Shown here: piece after piece, positions 26,305-32,125 of the stretch
Layout: the number at the start of each line of letters is the position of its first letter
Numbering within the stretch: the stretch's first letter is position 1
Source: a virus
Strand: one strand, 5' to 3'
DNA: 38,360 nucleotides
IMG/VR virus record: IMGVR_UViG_3300025889_000335
Location: 1 to 38,360 of that record
Position numbers and translations under genes: made by a program
Notes under the pieces: model-generated
What the model saw: the letters and a program-made list of their open reading frames with translations, nothing else
Database searches by the model: none
Told to the model about the DNA's origin: nothing

Positions 26305-26353
26305 TCAACGTGGTACCGAGGCAAAGCGCATCCCGCTGTGCGCAACTCGAAAC

Positions 26354-26369
26354 GTTAGTGGCCGCTAAC
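26354..26369. repeat. Ninth copy of the 16-bp palindrome
   Basis: GTTAGTGGCCGCTAAC lies 45 bases before the -35 box of the first early promoter. A protein bound here could control early transcription. Confidence 0.85.
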
Positions 26370-26413
26370 GTGCGGCGCGCGAAACGACGCCCGCCATCGG
26401 CGGCGTCCCACGA

Positions 26414-26443
26414 TTTACATGGGCATTCTGGTCGCGATACACT
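26414..26443 (+). promoter_or_regulatory. Early promoter, TTTACA-N18-TACACT
   Basis: The -35 TTTACA (26414-26419) and -10 TACACT (26438-26443) are 18 bases apart, ahead of the early membrane-protein cluster. The sequence TTTACATGG is shared with the promoter at 30449, and the downstream GTTCGC is shared with the -10 region at 28078. Confidence 0.6.
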
Positions 26444-26481
26444 GTTCGCGTCTTGCCCCGTAACCACTAGGAGACTACCAC

Positions 26482-26613
26482 ATGAACACTTTGAATATGC
26501 GGCTGCGCGCCGCGCTCCGCAACCCGCTGGTGCAGTCCCACATCCACTCCGCCGTCAGCGTCACGCTGTTCTCGTTCATCGGCACCTGCCTGGCCCTGTG
26601 GGTGATGCGATGA
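26482..26613 (+). CDS. Small single-TM early protein, 43 aa
   Basis: The 43-residue protein has a basic N-terminus (NMRLRAALRNP) and one hydrophobic segment (about 23-42, AVSVTLFSFIGTCLALWVM). AGGAG lies eight bases before the ATG, and its TGA overlaps the next ATG (ATGA). It is the first gene after the early promoter. Small membrane proteins expressed early can block superinfection or disturb the host membrane, but no specific function can be assigned. Confidence 0.65.
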   Translation: MNTLNMRLRAALRNPLVQSHIHSAVSVTLFSFIGTCLALWVMR

Positions 26614-26858
26614 GCGGCCGGGGGCGTAGGCTCAAGACCAGGCTGCCGGTGGGAAGGCTCCCCCGCTACAGCGTCACGCTGTACCCGTACCCCGACAAGA
26701 CGGTGCGCGTGACGCACGACGGCTGCACGCTCAAGTCGATCGTGACCTTCTTCGTCGACTCGTGGGGCATCACCGATCGGGAGCTCCATGCGATCGTGCA
26801 GCTCCCCGCGGGCGCGCAGTTCCGCTGCAGCGTCATGACGGTGCGGAGGACGCGATGA
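26610..26858 (+). CDS. Early hypothetical protein, 82 aa
   Basis: The 82-residue basic protein starts at the ATGA junction with the previous gene (MSGRGRRLKTRLPVGRLP) and ends in another ATGA junction. It seems beta-rich (YSVTLYPYPDKTVRVTH). The longer reading from 26265 crosses the promoter and palindrome and is rejected. I do not recognise a family. Confidence 0.65.
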   Translation: MSGRGRRLKTRLPVGRLPRYSVTLYPYPDKTVRVTHDGCTLKSIVTFFVDSWGITDRELHAIVQLPAGAQFRCSVMTVRRTR

Positions 26859-27016
26859 GCGAACCCGTGCTGCAAGACGAGGTCAAGGTGCTGACCGCGG
26901 CGCAGCTCCAGGCCACGCGCGCCGTGCACTGCATGTACGGCATGCTGATCGGCGTGGGGACGGGGGTGTCGCTGACCCTTGCGCTGTTCATCCTCACCGG
27001 CCTGAAGGTGTGCTGA
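26855..27016 (+). CDS. Small single-TM early protein, 53 aa
   Basis: The 53-residue protein has a soluble N-terminal half (SEPVLQDEVKVLTAAQLQAT) and a hydrophobic C-terminal segment (about 29-51). It overlaps its neighbours as ATGA upstream and TGATG downstream, so it is part of a tightly coupled early operon. No family is recognised. Confidence 0.6.
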   Translation: MSEPVLQDEVKVLTAAQLQATRAVHCMYGMLIGVGTGVSLTLALFILTGLKVC

Positions 27017-27096
27017 TGGACCGCGACAACTGGGTGCTGACCATCATGCTGCTGCTTGTGGTGCTGTGCGAAGCGGCAGAGCGCTGGCTGAACTGA
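27016..27096 (+). CDS. Very small single-TM protein, 26 aa
   Basis: The 26-residue frame (MDRDNWVLTIMLLLVVLCEA then AERWLN) is one membrane helix with charged ends. It begins at a TGATG overlap and ends 11 bases before the next start, filling the gap exactly. GAAGG lies eight bases before the ATG, within the previous gene. The fit suggests translation, but a frame this short is weak evidence. Confidence 0.5.
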   Translation: MDRDNWVLTIMLLLVVLCEAAERWLN

Positions 27097-27107
27097 AGGA
27101 GGACCGC

Positions 27108-27647
27108 ATGAACATCTTCTATCTGGACGACGACCCGCGCAAGGCGGCGCGCTACGCCTGCGACAAGCACGTGGTCAAGATGATACTCGAGACGGCGCAG
27201 CTGCTGTCCACTGCGCACCACGTGCTCGACGGCTACAAGCTCGGCATCTACAACCCGACGCACCAGAACCACCCGTCGGCCGTGTGGGTGCGCCAGTCGC
27301 ACCGCCACTATATGTGGCTGTACGAGTACTGGGGCCATCTGCACGACGAGTGGGCGTACCGTTGGCGCCACGCGCGCATCCACAAGTCGGTGGCGCAGTG
27401 CCGCAGCGTGCTGATCCATCTCCCGCGCCAAATACCCACAGGCGGCTTCGTACAGCCCCCGCTCTGCATGCCGCCGCAGTTCCATGTGCCAAACGCGGTG
27501 TCCGCCTACCGTGACTACTATGTGTGGGAGAAGCGGCGCATCGCGACCTGGACTCGGCGCTCCATTCCCAAGTGGTACAGCTCAAGGCTGGCCAAGGTCG
27601 GCCCCATTTTCCTCAAGCGCCACAACTCTGCATCGGAGGTGTCATGA
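27108..27647 (+). CDS. Phage family related to pyrimidine-dimer glycosylase-like proteins
   Basis: The 179-residue protein has a pattern I know from a conserved phage family sometimes annotated as pyrimidine-dimer DNA glycosylase-like: an N-terminal FYLDDDPRKAARYACDKHVVKMI (residues 3-25), then NPTHQNHPSAVWVRQS (about 62-77) and WLYEYWGHLHDEWAYR. Conserved His, Lys and Asp near the start could be catalytic. The ATG at 27108 follows AAGGAGGACC; the longer frame from 27066 has no site. DNA-repair function is not established. Confidence 0.6.
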   Translation: MNIFYLDDDPRKAARYACDKHVVKMILETAQLLSTAHHVLDGYKLGIYNPTHQNHPSAVWVRQSHRHYMWLYEYWGHLHDEWAYRWRHARIHKSVAQCRSVLIHLPRQIPTGGFVQPPLCMPPQFHVPNAVSAYRDYYVWEKRRIATWTRRSIPKWYSSRLAKVGPIFLKRHNSASEVS

Positions 27648-28027
27648 GCCGCAGCGCAAAGCGCGCCGCGCAGACCCGCGCGTTCTACCGGTGGGAGGAC
27701 GAGAACATCCCCACCGGCGTGTGGCTGCGTTCCCGTGACGAGGCGCAGCGCATCGCGCAAGAGGTGTGGCGCTGGGCGCGTAGCCAACCGCGCTATGCCA
27801 AGCGTGCGCGCCTCTGGCGGGTGCCGACGATCCACTTCGGGCCGGGCGTGTTGCAGGCAGGTCGCATGCTGTCGTACTGCGAAGGGCACCTGAAGATCGT
27901 GCTCTCGCCGTCGCAGCGCAACATGGCGGTGCTGCTCCACGAACTGGTGCACGCGCTTGGCCCGCACACGCACGGCAAGCGGTTCCAGGAACTGTACATG
28001 AGCATGACCATTCAGTTCTTGGTCTGA
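27644..28027 (+). CDS. HExxH zinc metallopeptidase (SprT-like)
   Basis: The 127-residue protein carries the zinc-peptidase signature HELVH at 99-103 with further histidines in PHTHGKRF (107-114), the layout of SprT/wss-like metalloproteases. There is no signal peptide, so it should act in the cytoplasm, perhaps on a host protein or a DNA-protein crosslink. It starts at an ATGA overlap with the previous gene and closes the early cluster. The substrate is unknown. Confidence 0.72.
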   Translation: MSRSAKRAAQTRAFYRWEDENIPTGVWLRSRDEAQRIAQEVWRWARSQPRYAKRARLWRVPTIHFGPGVLQAGRMLSYCEGHLKIVLSPSQRNMAVLLHELVHALGPHTHGKRFQELYMSMTIQFLV

Positions 28028-28077
28028 CTGACAGATACTGCCGGCCGTATGTGCTCCCTCTGCGCGACGGTCGGTCG

Positions 28078-28083
28078 TATAAT
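28078..28083 (+). promoter_or_regulatory. Consensus -10 TATAAT before the replication operon
   Basis: A perfect TATAAT lies 39 bases before the leader ORF. No -35 resembling TTGACA is present at 16-18 bases; GC-rich sequence stands there instead, so an activator may be needed. The context GTCGTATAATGTTCGC resembles the early promoter at 26438. Confidence 0.5.
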
Positions 28084-28121
28084 GTTCGCTCCCCGTAACT
28101 CCTTGATTCTAAAGGACAACC

Positions 28122-28148
28122 ATGCATAACACCCGGAGCCACCCGTAA
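28122..28148 (+). CDS. 8-aa leader ORF coupled to the primase-helicase
   Basis: ATG CAT AAC ACC CGG AGC CAC CCG TAA follows AAAGGAC with good spacing, and its TAA overlaps the ATG of the primase-helicase (TAATG). The main gene has only a distant GGAG, which lies inside this leader, so ribosomes finishing the leader probably re-initiate there. The peptide MHNTRSHP has no evident function of its own. Confidence 0.5.
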   Translation: MHNTRSHP

Positions 28149-30241
28149 TGGCCAGGGCGCGACAGGTAGTGGTCGACATCTCGGATCAACCGGCCGAGTT
28201 CTGGCCATCCATTGATCCCGCGGCGCAGCGTTTCATGGAGGAGGATCTTGCACGAAGCGGATTACGGGCCGCGGACATGCAAGCCTCCCCAGTTGAACAC
28301 GAACAGCGCCGCGGGATGCCGGCGTACCTGATCCCGTACGATGACACGTACTGGCGGATCCGCTTCAAGGTACCTGCCGACTACCCCTACGGAAAGTACA
28401 AGGCCCCTAAGGGCTCAGGGGCCAGGCTCTATGTGCCAAGGGGCACGTCGCTGGAAGCGTATCGCGCGGAGGGCGTGAAGTACATCACGGAGGGCGAGAA
28501 GAAAGCCACCAAACTGCGCAAGCGATACAAGGTGCCTGTCGTCGGCATCTCCGGCTGCTGGATGTGGGGGCATCGCGTAAGGGGCGAGCGCGCGCTGATC
28601 CCCGAACTGCAAGACTCGATCAAGGCCGGCGACCACATCGTCTACATCGCGGATCGCGACATCCTGGACCCCAAGAAGCTGGACATTGGCAAGGCGGCAC
28701 GGTCGCTAATGCACATCATGCAGACCCTGATGAACTGCACGTTCCAGGTGATGCTGCCACCCGACCCGTACAAGGGGGTGGACGACTGGCTTGCCGTACG
28801 GCCCGATGACACGCTCGAGGAGATGGACGAGCTCGACCTCGAGTCGTACGAGTGGTTCCCGCTCAAGATGCTGCAGTCGTCCGGCATCAGCTTCAAGCCT
28901 GACAAGGACGGTAATGTCCTCAGCTACAAGCAGGCCATACCCAACTACCTGAACACGGAGTTGTTCGCCCAGCTGATCTACACGAACAACCCAGGCATCG
29001 TGACACTGGACAAATACCGTGGGTACATTGTGCGTGGCAAAGAGGTCGGCGCGTCAAGTGTCATCGGCGAGATGATGGCCGGCATCAACCAGTACTTCCC
29101 CGAGTACAAACTCCTGAAGGAAGGGGTCCAGAACTACCTGCTGAAGTATTGCATGGACGCGGGCGCTGCCAACTGCGTCAAGGACCACATCGAGAACGTC
29201 ACGTGGGACGGCATTCCCCGTCTGAATGACTGGTTGCCGCACACCATGGTACTGGGGGAGGCCACCGATCGCAGGTTCGCAGAGCAGGTGGGACGCGCGC
29301 TGATCTGCGCTATGTACTCTCGAATCATGAACCCGGGTTGCCAGCAAGACTTCATGTTCATACTGGTAGGTGACCAGGGCATCGGCAAGTCGCAGTTCTT
29401 CCGCACGCTGGGGATGTTCCCCGACCACTCCGGCTATCAAGCCGTGACCGTATCGCAATTGGGTACCATCGACTACACCATGGGCCTTGCGCTCAAGCGG
29501 GCGGTGGTACTGGACGTCGACGACCTGGAGAACATGCGGCGCGGAGACCAGGGCGAGCTCAAGTCGTTCATCACCCGCGTGACGGATGCATGGCGCGAGA
29601 TCTACACCACCCGCATGGTGGAGGAGCCAAGGGGCTTTGTGCTGACCGGGTCGACAAACAACCGCAAGATCCTTGATGACATGACAGGCAACAGGCGCTA
29701 CCTTACCCTGGATGTGCGTGACATCCGTGGCGTGAAAGGTGAACGCGCCTGGGGGCCAGGGCTGCGCGATCAACTGTTGGCGGAGTGCCACGCGCGATGG
29801 GATGAGCTCAAGGACAACTGGTGGAACATCGACATCCAGGTCATCAACACCAACAACGCCATGTTCGCGGTGGACGACGCCGTCCTGAGCGCTATCGAGG
29901 AGATGGTTGAGAACGACAAGCTGCTGGTAATGCCAAATGGCATGCGCGCCATTACGCCGACGGCCATCTCAAGGTGGCTGAACGACCCGCGCATCAGCGC
30001 TACGGCCATCGGTATCAAGCTATCACGCATTGCGTTTACCAAATTCAGGTCGTTTGAAGTGGGGTCACGGCTCAGCATTCGCACCGCGCTGCTGGACGAC
30101 CAGTCCGACGAAATACAACGCCTGTTCAGGCCAGCAAACAAAGTGGAGCGCACATGGGTCTATTCGATAAAGTCTTCCCTTCCGACGCCGACGATGCCAG
30201 TGCCGACGCCAATCAAGCGCGGACGGAAGTCAAGGACATGA
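28148..30241 (+). CDS. Toprim/VapE-type primase-helicase
   Basis: The 697-residue protein combines a DUF3854/Toprim-like primase region with a VirE/VapE-type P-loop ATPase. Toprim features: EGEKKA (115-120), VVGISGCWMWG (131-141) and YIADRD (166-171). Helicase features: TWDGIPRLNDWL (352-363), Walker A LVGDQGIGKS (406-415), Walker B AVVLDVDDLE (452-461) and GSTNN with a downstream TGNRR (501-517). It probably primes and unwinds phage DNA. It heads the replication operon, after a -10 and a coupled leader ORF, and its end overlaps the next gene by 88 bases. Confidence 0.88.
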   Translation: MARARQVVVDISDQPAEFWPSIDPAAQRFMEEDLARSGLRAADMQASPVEHEQRRGMPAYLIPYDDTYWRIRFKVPADYPYGKYKAPKGSGARLYVPRGTSLEAYRAEGVKYITEGEKKATKLRKRYKVPVVGISGCWMWGHRVRGERALIPELQDSIKAGDHIVYIADRDILDPKKLDIGKAARSLMHIMQTLMNCTFQVMLPPDPYKGVDDWLAVRPDDTLEEMDELDLESYEWFPLKMLQSSGISFKPDKDGNVLSYKQAIPNYLNTELFAQLIYTNNPGIVTLDKYRGYIVRGKEVGASSVIGEMMAGINQYFPEYKLLKEGVQNYLLKYCMDAGAANCVKDHIENVTWDGIPRLNDWLPHTMVLGEATDRRFAEQVGRALICAMYSRIMNPGCQQDFMFILVGDQGIGKSQFFRTLGMFPDHSGYQAVTVSQLGTIDYTMGLALKRAVVLDVDDLENMRRGDQGELKSFITRVTDAWREIYTTRMVEEPRGFVLTGSTNNRKILDDMTGNRRYLTLDVRDIRGVKGERAWGPGLRDQLLAECHARWDELKDNWWNIDIQVINTNNAMFAVDDAVLSAIEEMVENDKLLVMPNGMRAITPTAISRWLNDPRISATAIGIKLSRIAFTKFRSFEVGSRLSIRTALLDDQSDEIQRLFRPANKVERTWVYSIKSSLPTPTMPVPTPIKRGRKSRT

Positions 30242-30480
30242 AGCTCAAGAAGTACGTATACCTGCATCTCGATGGGTGCGGCAGTCCGGCCTTTTCGCTA
30301 ACCTATAAGCCCAAGCACGGTGAGATAATGCGTTCAGATGGCGCATTCCATTTGGACGGCAGGCCCATTGCCGGTGGCGATGCTATGGCATGCGACAGTT
30401 GCGGTGAACCCATTACACCGCGACTGCATTTCGTGATGCTTTCCAGGATTTACATGGAAGACCAGGGCGTAGTACAATGA
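30154..30480 (+). CDS. Small Cys-containing protein overlapping the primase end
   Basis: The 108-residue protein starts MGLFDKVFPSDADD and has cysteines at 42, 80 and 83 (CDSCGEPI), perhaps a zinc-binding knuckle. The ATG at 30154 has GGAG five bases upstream but overlaps the primase frame by 88 bases. An alternative ATG at 30238 makes an ATGA junction with the primase stop, as most genes here do, and would give 80 residues. I prefer the longer form because the acidic N-terminus looks protein-like. Function unknown. Confidence 0.6.
   Translation: MGLFDKVFPSDADDASADANQARTEVKDMKLKKYVYLHLDGCGSPAFSLTYKPKHGEIMRSDGAFHLDGRPIAGGDAMACDSCGEPITPRLHFVMLSRIYMEDQGVVQ
30449..30478 (+). promoter_or_regulatory. 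Promoter, TTTACA-N18-TACAAT
   Basis: TTTACA (30449-30454) and TACAAT (30473-30478) are 18 bases apart and lie within the end of the preceding gene. It would drive the 92-aa gene and the downstream replication genes. It has the same TTTACATGG start and 18-base spacing as the promoter at 26414. Confidence 0.62.
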
Positions 30481-30512
30481 CGTTGTAGTCTATTACAAGG
30501 AGAAAATAAGAC

Positions 30513-30791
30513 ATGAGCAATGACCTGCAAAACCCGACGCCGACCACCATCGAAGAGCGTGACAAGGTGCACGAGTCGCTGGCCGAGGCGCTCGAGGCGC
30601 TGAAGGCCGAGCACCCGAAGGCCATGTTCACCGTGCAGGTGGCGACGGTCGACGTGCAACGGGGCGAGGGCTACGACGTCCTCACGCTGTTCTCCCACAA
30701 GGAAGTGCTTCCCATGTTCCTTCAGGCACTGGGCGACACCATCCTTACCATGACGCCGAAGCGCGACCGCAAGATCATCGCGCCCCACTAA
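30513..30791 (+). CDS. Hypothetical replication-operon protein, 92 aa
   Basis: The 92-residue acidic protein has a helical N-terminal half (EERDKVHESLAEALEALKAEH) and a mixed C-terminal half (YDVLTLFSHKEVLPMFLQALG). AAGGAG lies ten bases before the ATG, and a promoter stands just upstream, suggesting strong expression. The family is not recognised. Confidence 0.68.
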   Translation: MSNDLQNPTPTTIEERDKVHESLAEALEALKAEHPKAMFTVQVATVDVQRGEGYDVLTLFSHKEVLPMFLQALGDTILTMTPKRDRKIIAPH

Positions 30792-30793
30792 CC

Positions 30794-31186
30794 ATGGCCG
30801 CCAAGAAAAAGCTGAGCCTCGGCGCTCAGATCGACGCGCTGTACTCCATGCGCGAGGACCGTCTCGAGGCGGCTCGCGCCGTCGACGAGATGAAGCGGAA
30901 GGAGCGTGAGCTCCGCAACCAGATCATGGAAAAACTCAAGGGCCTGAAGCTGCAGGGCTCCAAGGGGCAAACCGCCACGGTCTCGATCACCACGGACACG
31001 GAGCCCCGTGTGACGGACTGGAAGAAGTTCCACAAGTATCTCCTTAAGACGGGCGAGCTCGACCTGATGCAGCAACGCATCAGCTCGACCGCATGGCGCG
31101 AACGTGTCGCCAACGGGGTCCAGGTACCCGGCGTAGAGGGGGTGGAAGTTGAAGACCTGTCTCTGACCAAATCGACCAGGAGCTGA
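30794..31186 (+). CDS. Conserved phage replication-region protein, 130 aa
   Basis: The 130-residue protein has a charged N-terminal coiled coil (about 15-55, ARAVDEMKRKERELRNQIME) and a conserved C-terminal pattern I know from phage replication regions: TEPRVTDWKKFHKYLLKTG, then DLMQQRISSTAWRER and a VPGVEGVEVEDLS end. It starts two bases after the previous stop and has no obvious ribosome site, so it is probably translated by coupling. The biochemical role is unknown. Confidence 0.68.
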   Translation: MAAKKKLSLGAQIDALYSMREDRLEAARAVDEMKRKERELRNQIMEKLKGLKLQGSKGQTATVSITTDTEPRVTDWKKFHKYLLKTGELDLMQQRISSTAWRERVANGVQVPGVEGVEVEDLSLTKSTRS

Positions 31187-31191
31187 GAACC

Positions 31192-31938
31192 ATGACCACG
31201 AAGGGCAATGCGGTGGTGAACCGTGAGGAAGAGCTGAAGCGTCAGATCGAGGCGCAGCAGCGCATGCTGGCTGGCATCACGACGTCGGCGAAGTTCATCT
31301 CGTTCAAGAACGGGAACATCAGCATCGACAAGAGGCTGATCCCCGGCAACAAGACCGAGGTGATCCCGCTGGCGTTCATGGGGGAGCGCGCCTACTTCGA
31401 GGGCGACTTCAACGCCGACCAGCGGCAGTCCCCGCTCTGCTACGCGTACGCGAGCGGCAACGAGGGCGAAGTGATGGAGCCGCACAAGGCGTCGCGCGAC
31501 AAGCAGTCGGAGGCGTGCGAGGACTGCCCGCACAACCAGTGGGGCAGCGCCAAGCAGGGTCGCGGCAAGGCCTGTCGCGAGTCGGTGCGCGTGGCCGTGC
31601 TGCCGTTCGGCAAGGAGCTGGCCAAGCAGCAGGTGTGGCACCTGCGCATCCCCATCACCAGCGTTCCGAACTTCAAGGAGTACGCCGGCGAAATCCTCGG
31701 CATGGGCAAGGGGCTGCACGAGGCGGTGGCGGAGCTGTCCACTGTGCCGGACAACAAGACGATCTTCAAGGTGCAGTGGGCACCCAAGAAGGCGCTGACG
31801 GCGGCGGACCTCCCGATCGTCGACGCCAAGGCTGCCGCCGCGCAGCGTGGCATCGCGTTCGAGTACCCCAACTTCGACGACGAGGAGCAGGCGCCGGCCA
31901 GGACCGCCAAGCCTCTCAAGACGAAGGCTCGCAAGTAG
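31192..31938 (+). CDS. Cys-motif phage protein, possible ssDNA-binding protein
   Basis: The 248-residue protein has a distinctive cysteine motif, CEDCPHNQWGS followed by GRGKACRE (Cys109, 112 and 128, with Cys83 upstream), probably a metal site. It is followed by a beta-rich part and a Lys/Ala-rich basic tail. Genes in this place of the replication module (before polymerase and a Cas4-like nuclease) often encode single-stranded DNA-binding proteins, such as the DUF2815 class; the match here is by context, not sequence identity. It starts five bases after the previous gene. Confidence 0.6.
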   Translation: MTTKGNAVVNREEELKRQIEAQQRMLAGITTSAKFISFKNGNISIDKRLIPGNKTEVIPLAFMGERAYFEGDFNADQRQSPLCYAYASGNEGEVMEPHKASRDKQSEACEDCPHNQWGSAKQGRGKACRESVRVAVLPFGKELAKQQVWHLRIPITSVPNFKEYAGEILGMGKGLHEAVAELSTVPDNKTIFKVQWAPKKALTAADLPIVDAKAAAAQRGIAFEYPNFDDEEQAPARTAKPLKTKARK

Positions 31939-31945
31939 CAGTAAC

Positions 31946-31965
31946 GGGGCGCTTGTACAGGCCCC
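31946..31965 (+). other. Terminator-like hairpin without T-run
   Basis: GGGGC and GCCCC pair across a 10-base loop shortly after the stop of the Cys-motif gene. The flank ACGGGGCGC...GGCCCC is like that of the true terminator at 37511, but no T-run follows. It may weaken readthrough into the polymerase. Confidence 0.4.
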
Positions 31966-31974
31966 ACCTTCAAT

Positions 31975-32108
31975 GGGGGTGGCGGATCAAATGCCGGACA
32001 CAGAGCGGGGACTGCCGCATGTATGGGCAACCAGCATGCCTGCAGGCCTGACAATGCCTGGAATGGACTGCCATCGTCGCGTACAGTGACCTAGATACCG
32101 CCACCCCC
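31975..32108 (+). promoter_or_regulatory. Long-range inverted repeat before the polymerase ribosome site
   Basis: GGGGGTGGCGG (31975-31985) is exactly complementary to CCGCCACCCCC (32098-32108). The right arm ends seven bases before GAGGAG of the polymerase. In the mRNA the arms could pair and mask the ribosome site or bring a distant leader close. The intervening 112 bases hold no gene. Confidence 0.5.
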
Positions 32109-32125
32109 ACCCCCGAGGAGTAATC

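Larger units (their letters stand above)
25648..26481. other. Non-coding control region, right half, with origin-like core
   Basis: No convincing gene lies here. The left part (25648-25920) is G+C-rich with two palindrome copies. The middle (about 25945-26100) falls sharply to AT-rich sequence with TATATATATATA and a perfect ATATCTAATTAGATAT palindrome (26027-26042). The right part has direct repeats, an 18-bp palindrome, the last 16-bp palindrome and an early promoter. The frames that cross it have no ribosome sites. Confidence 0.75.

Noticed and set aside
31946-31965. Terminator after the Cys-motif gene
   Set aside because: The hairpin lacks a T-run, so I list it only as a stem-loop.
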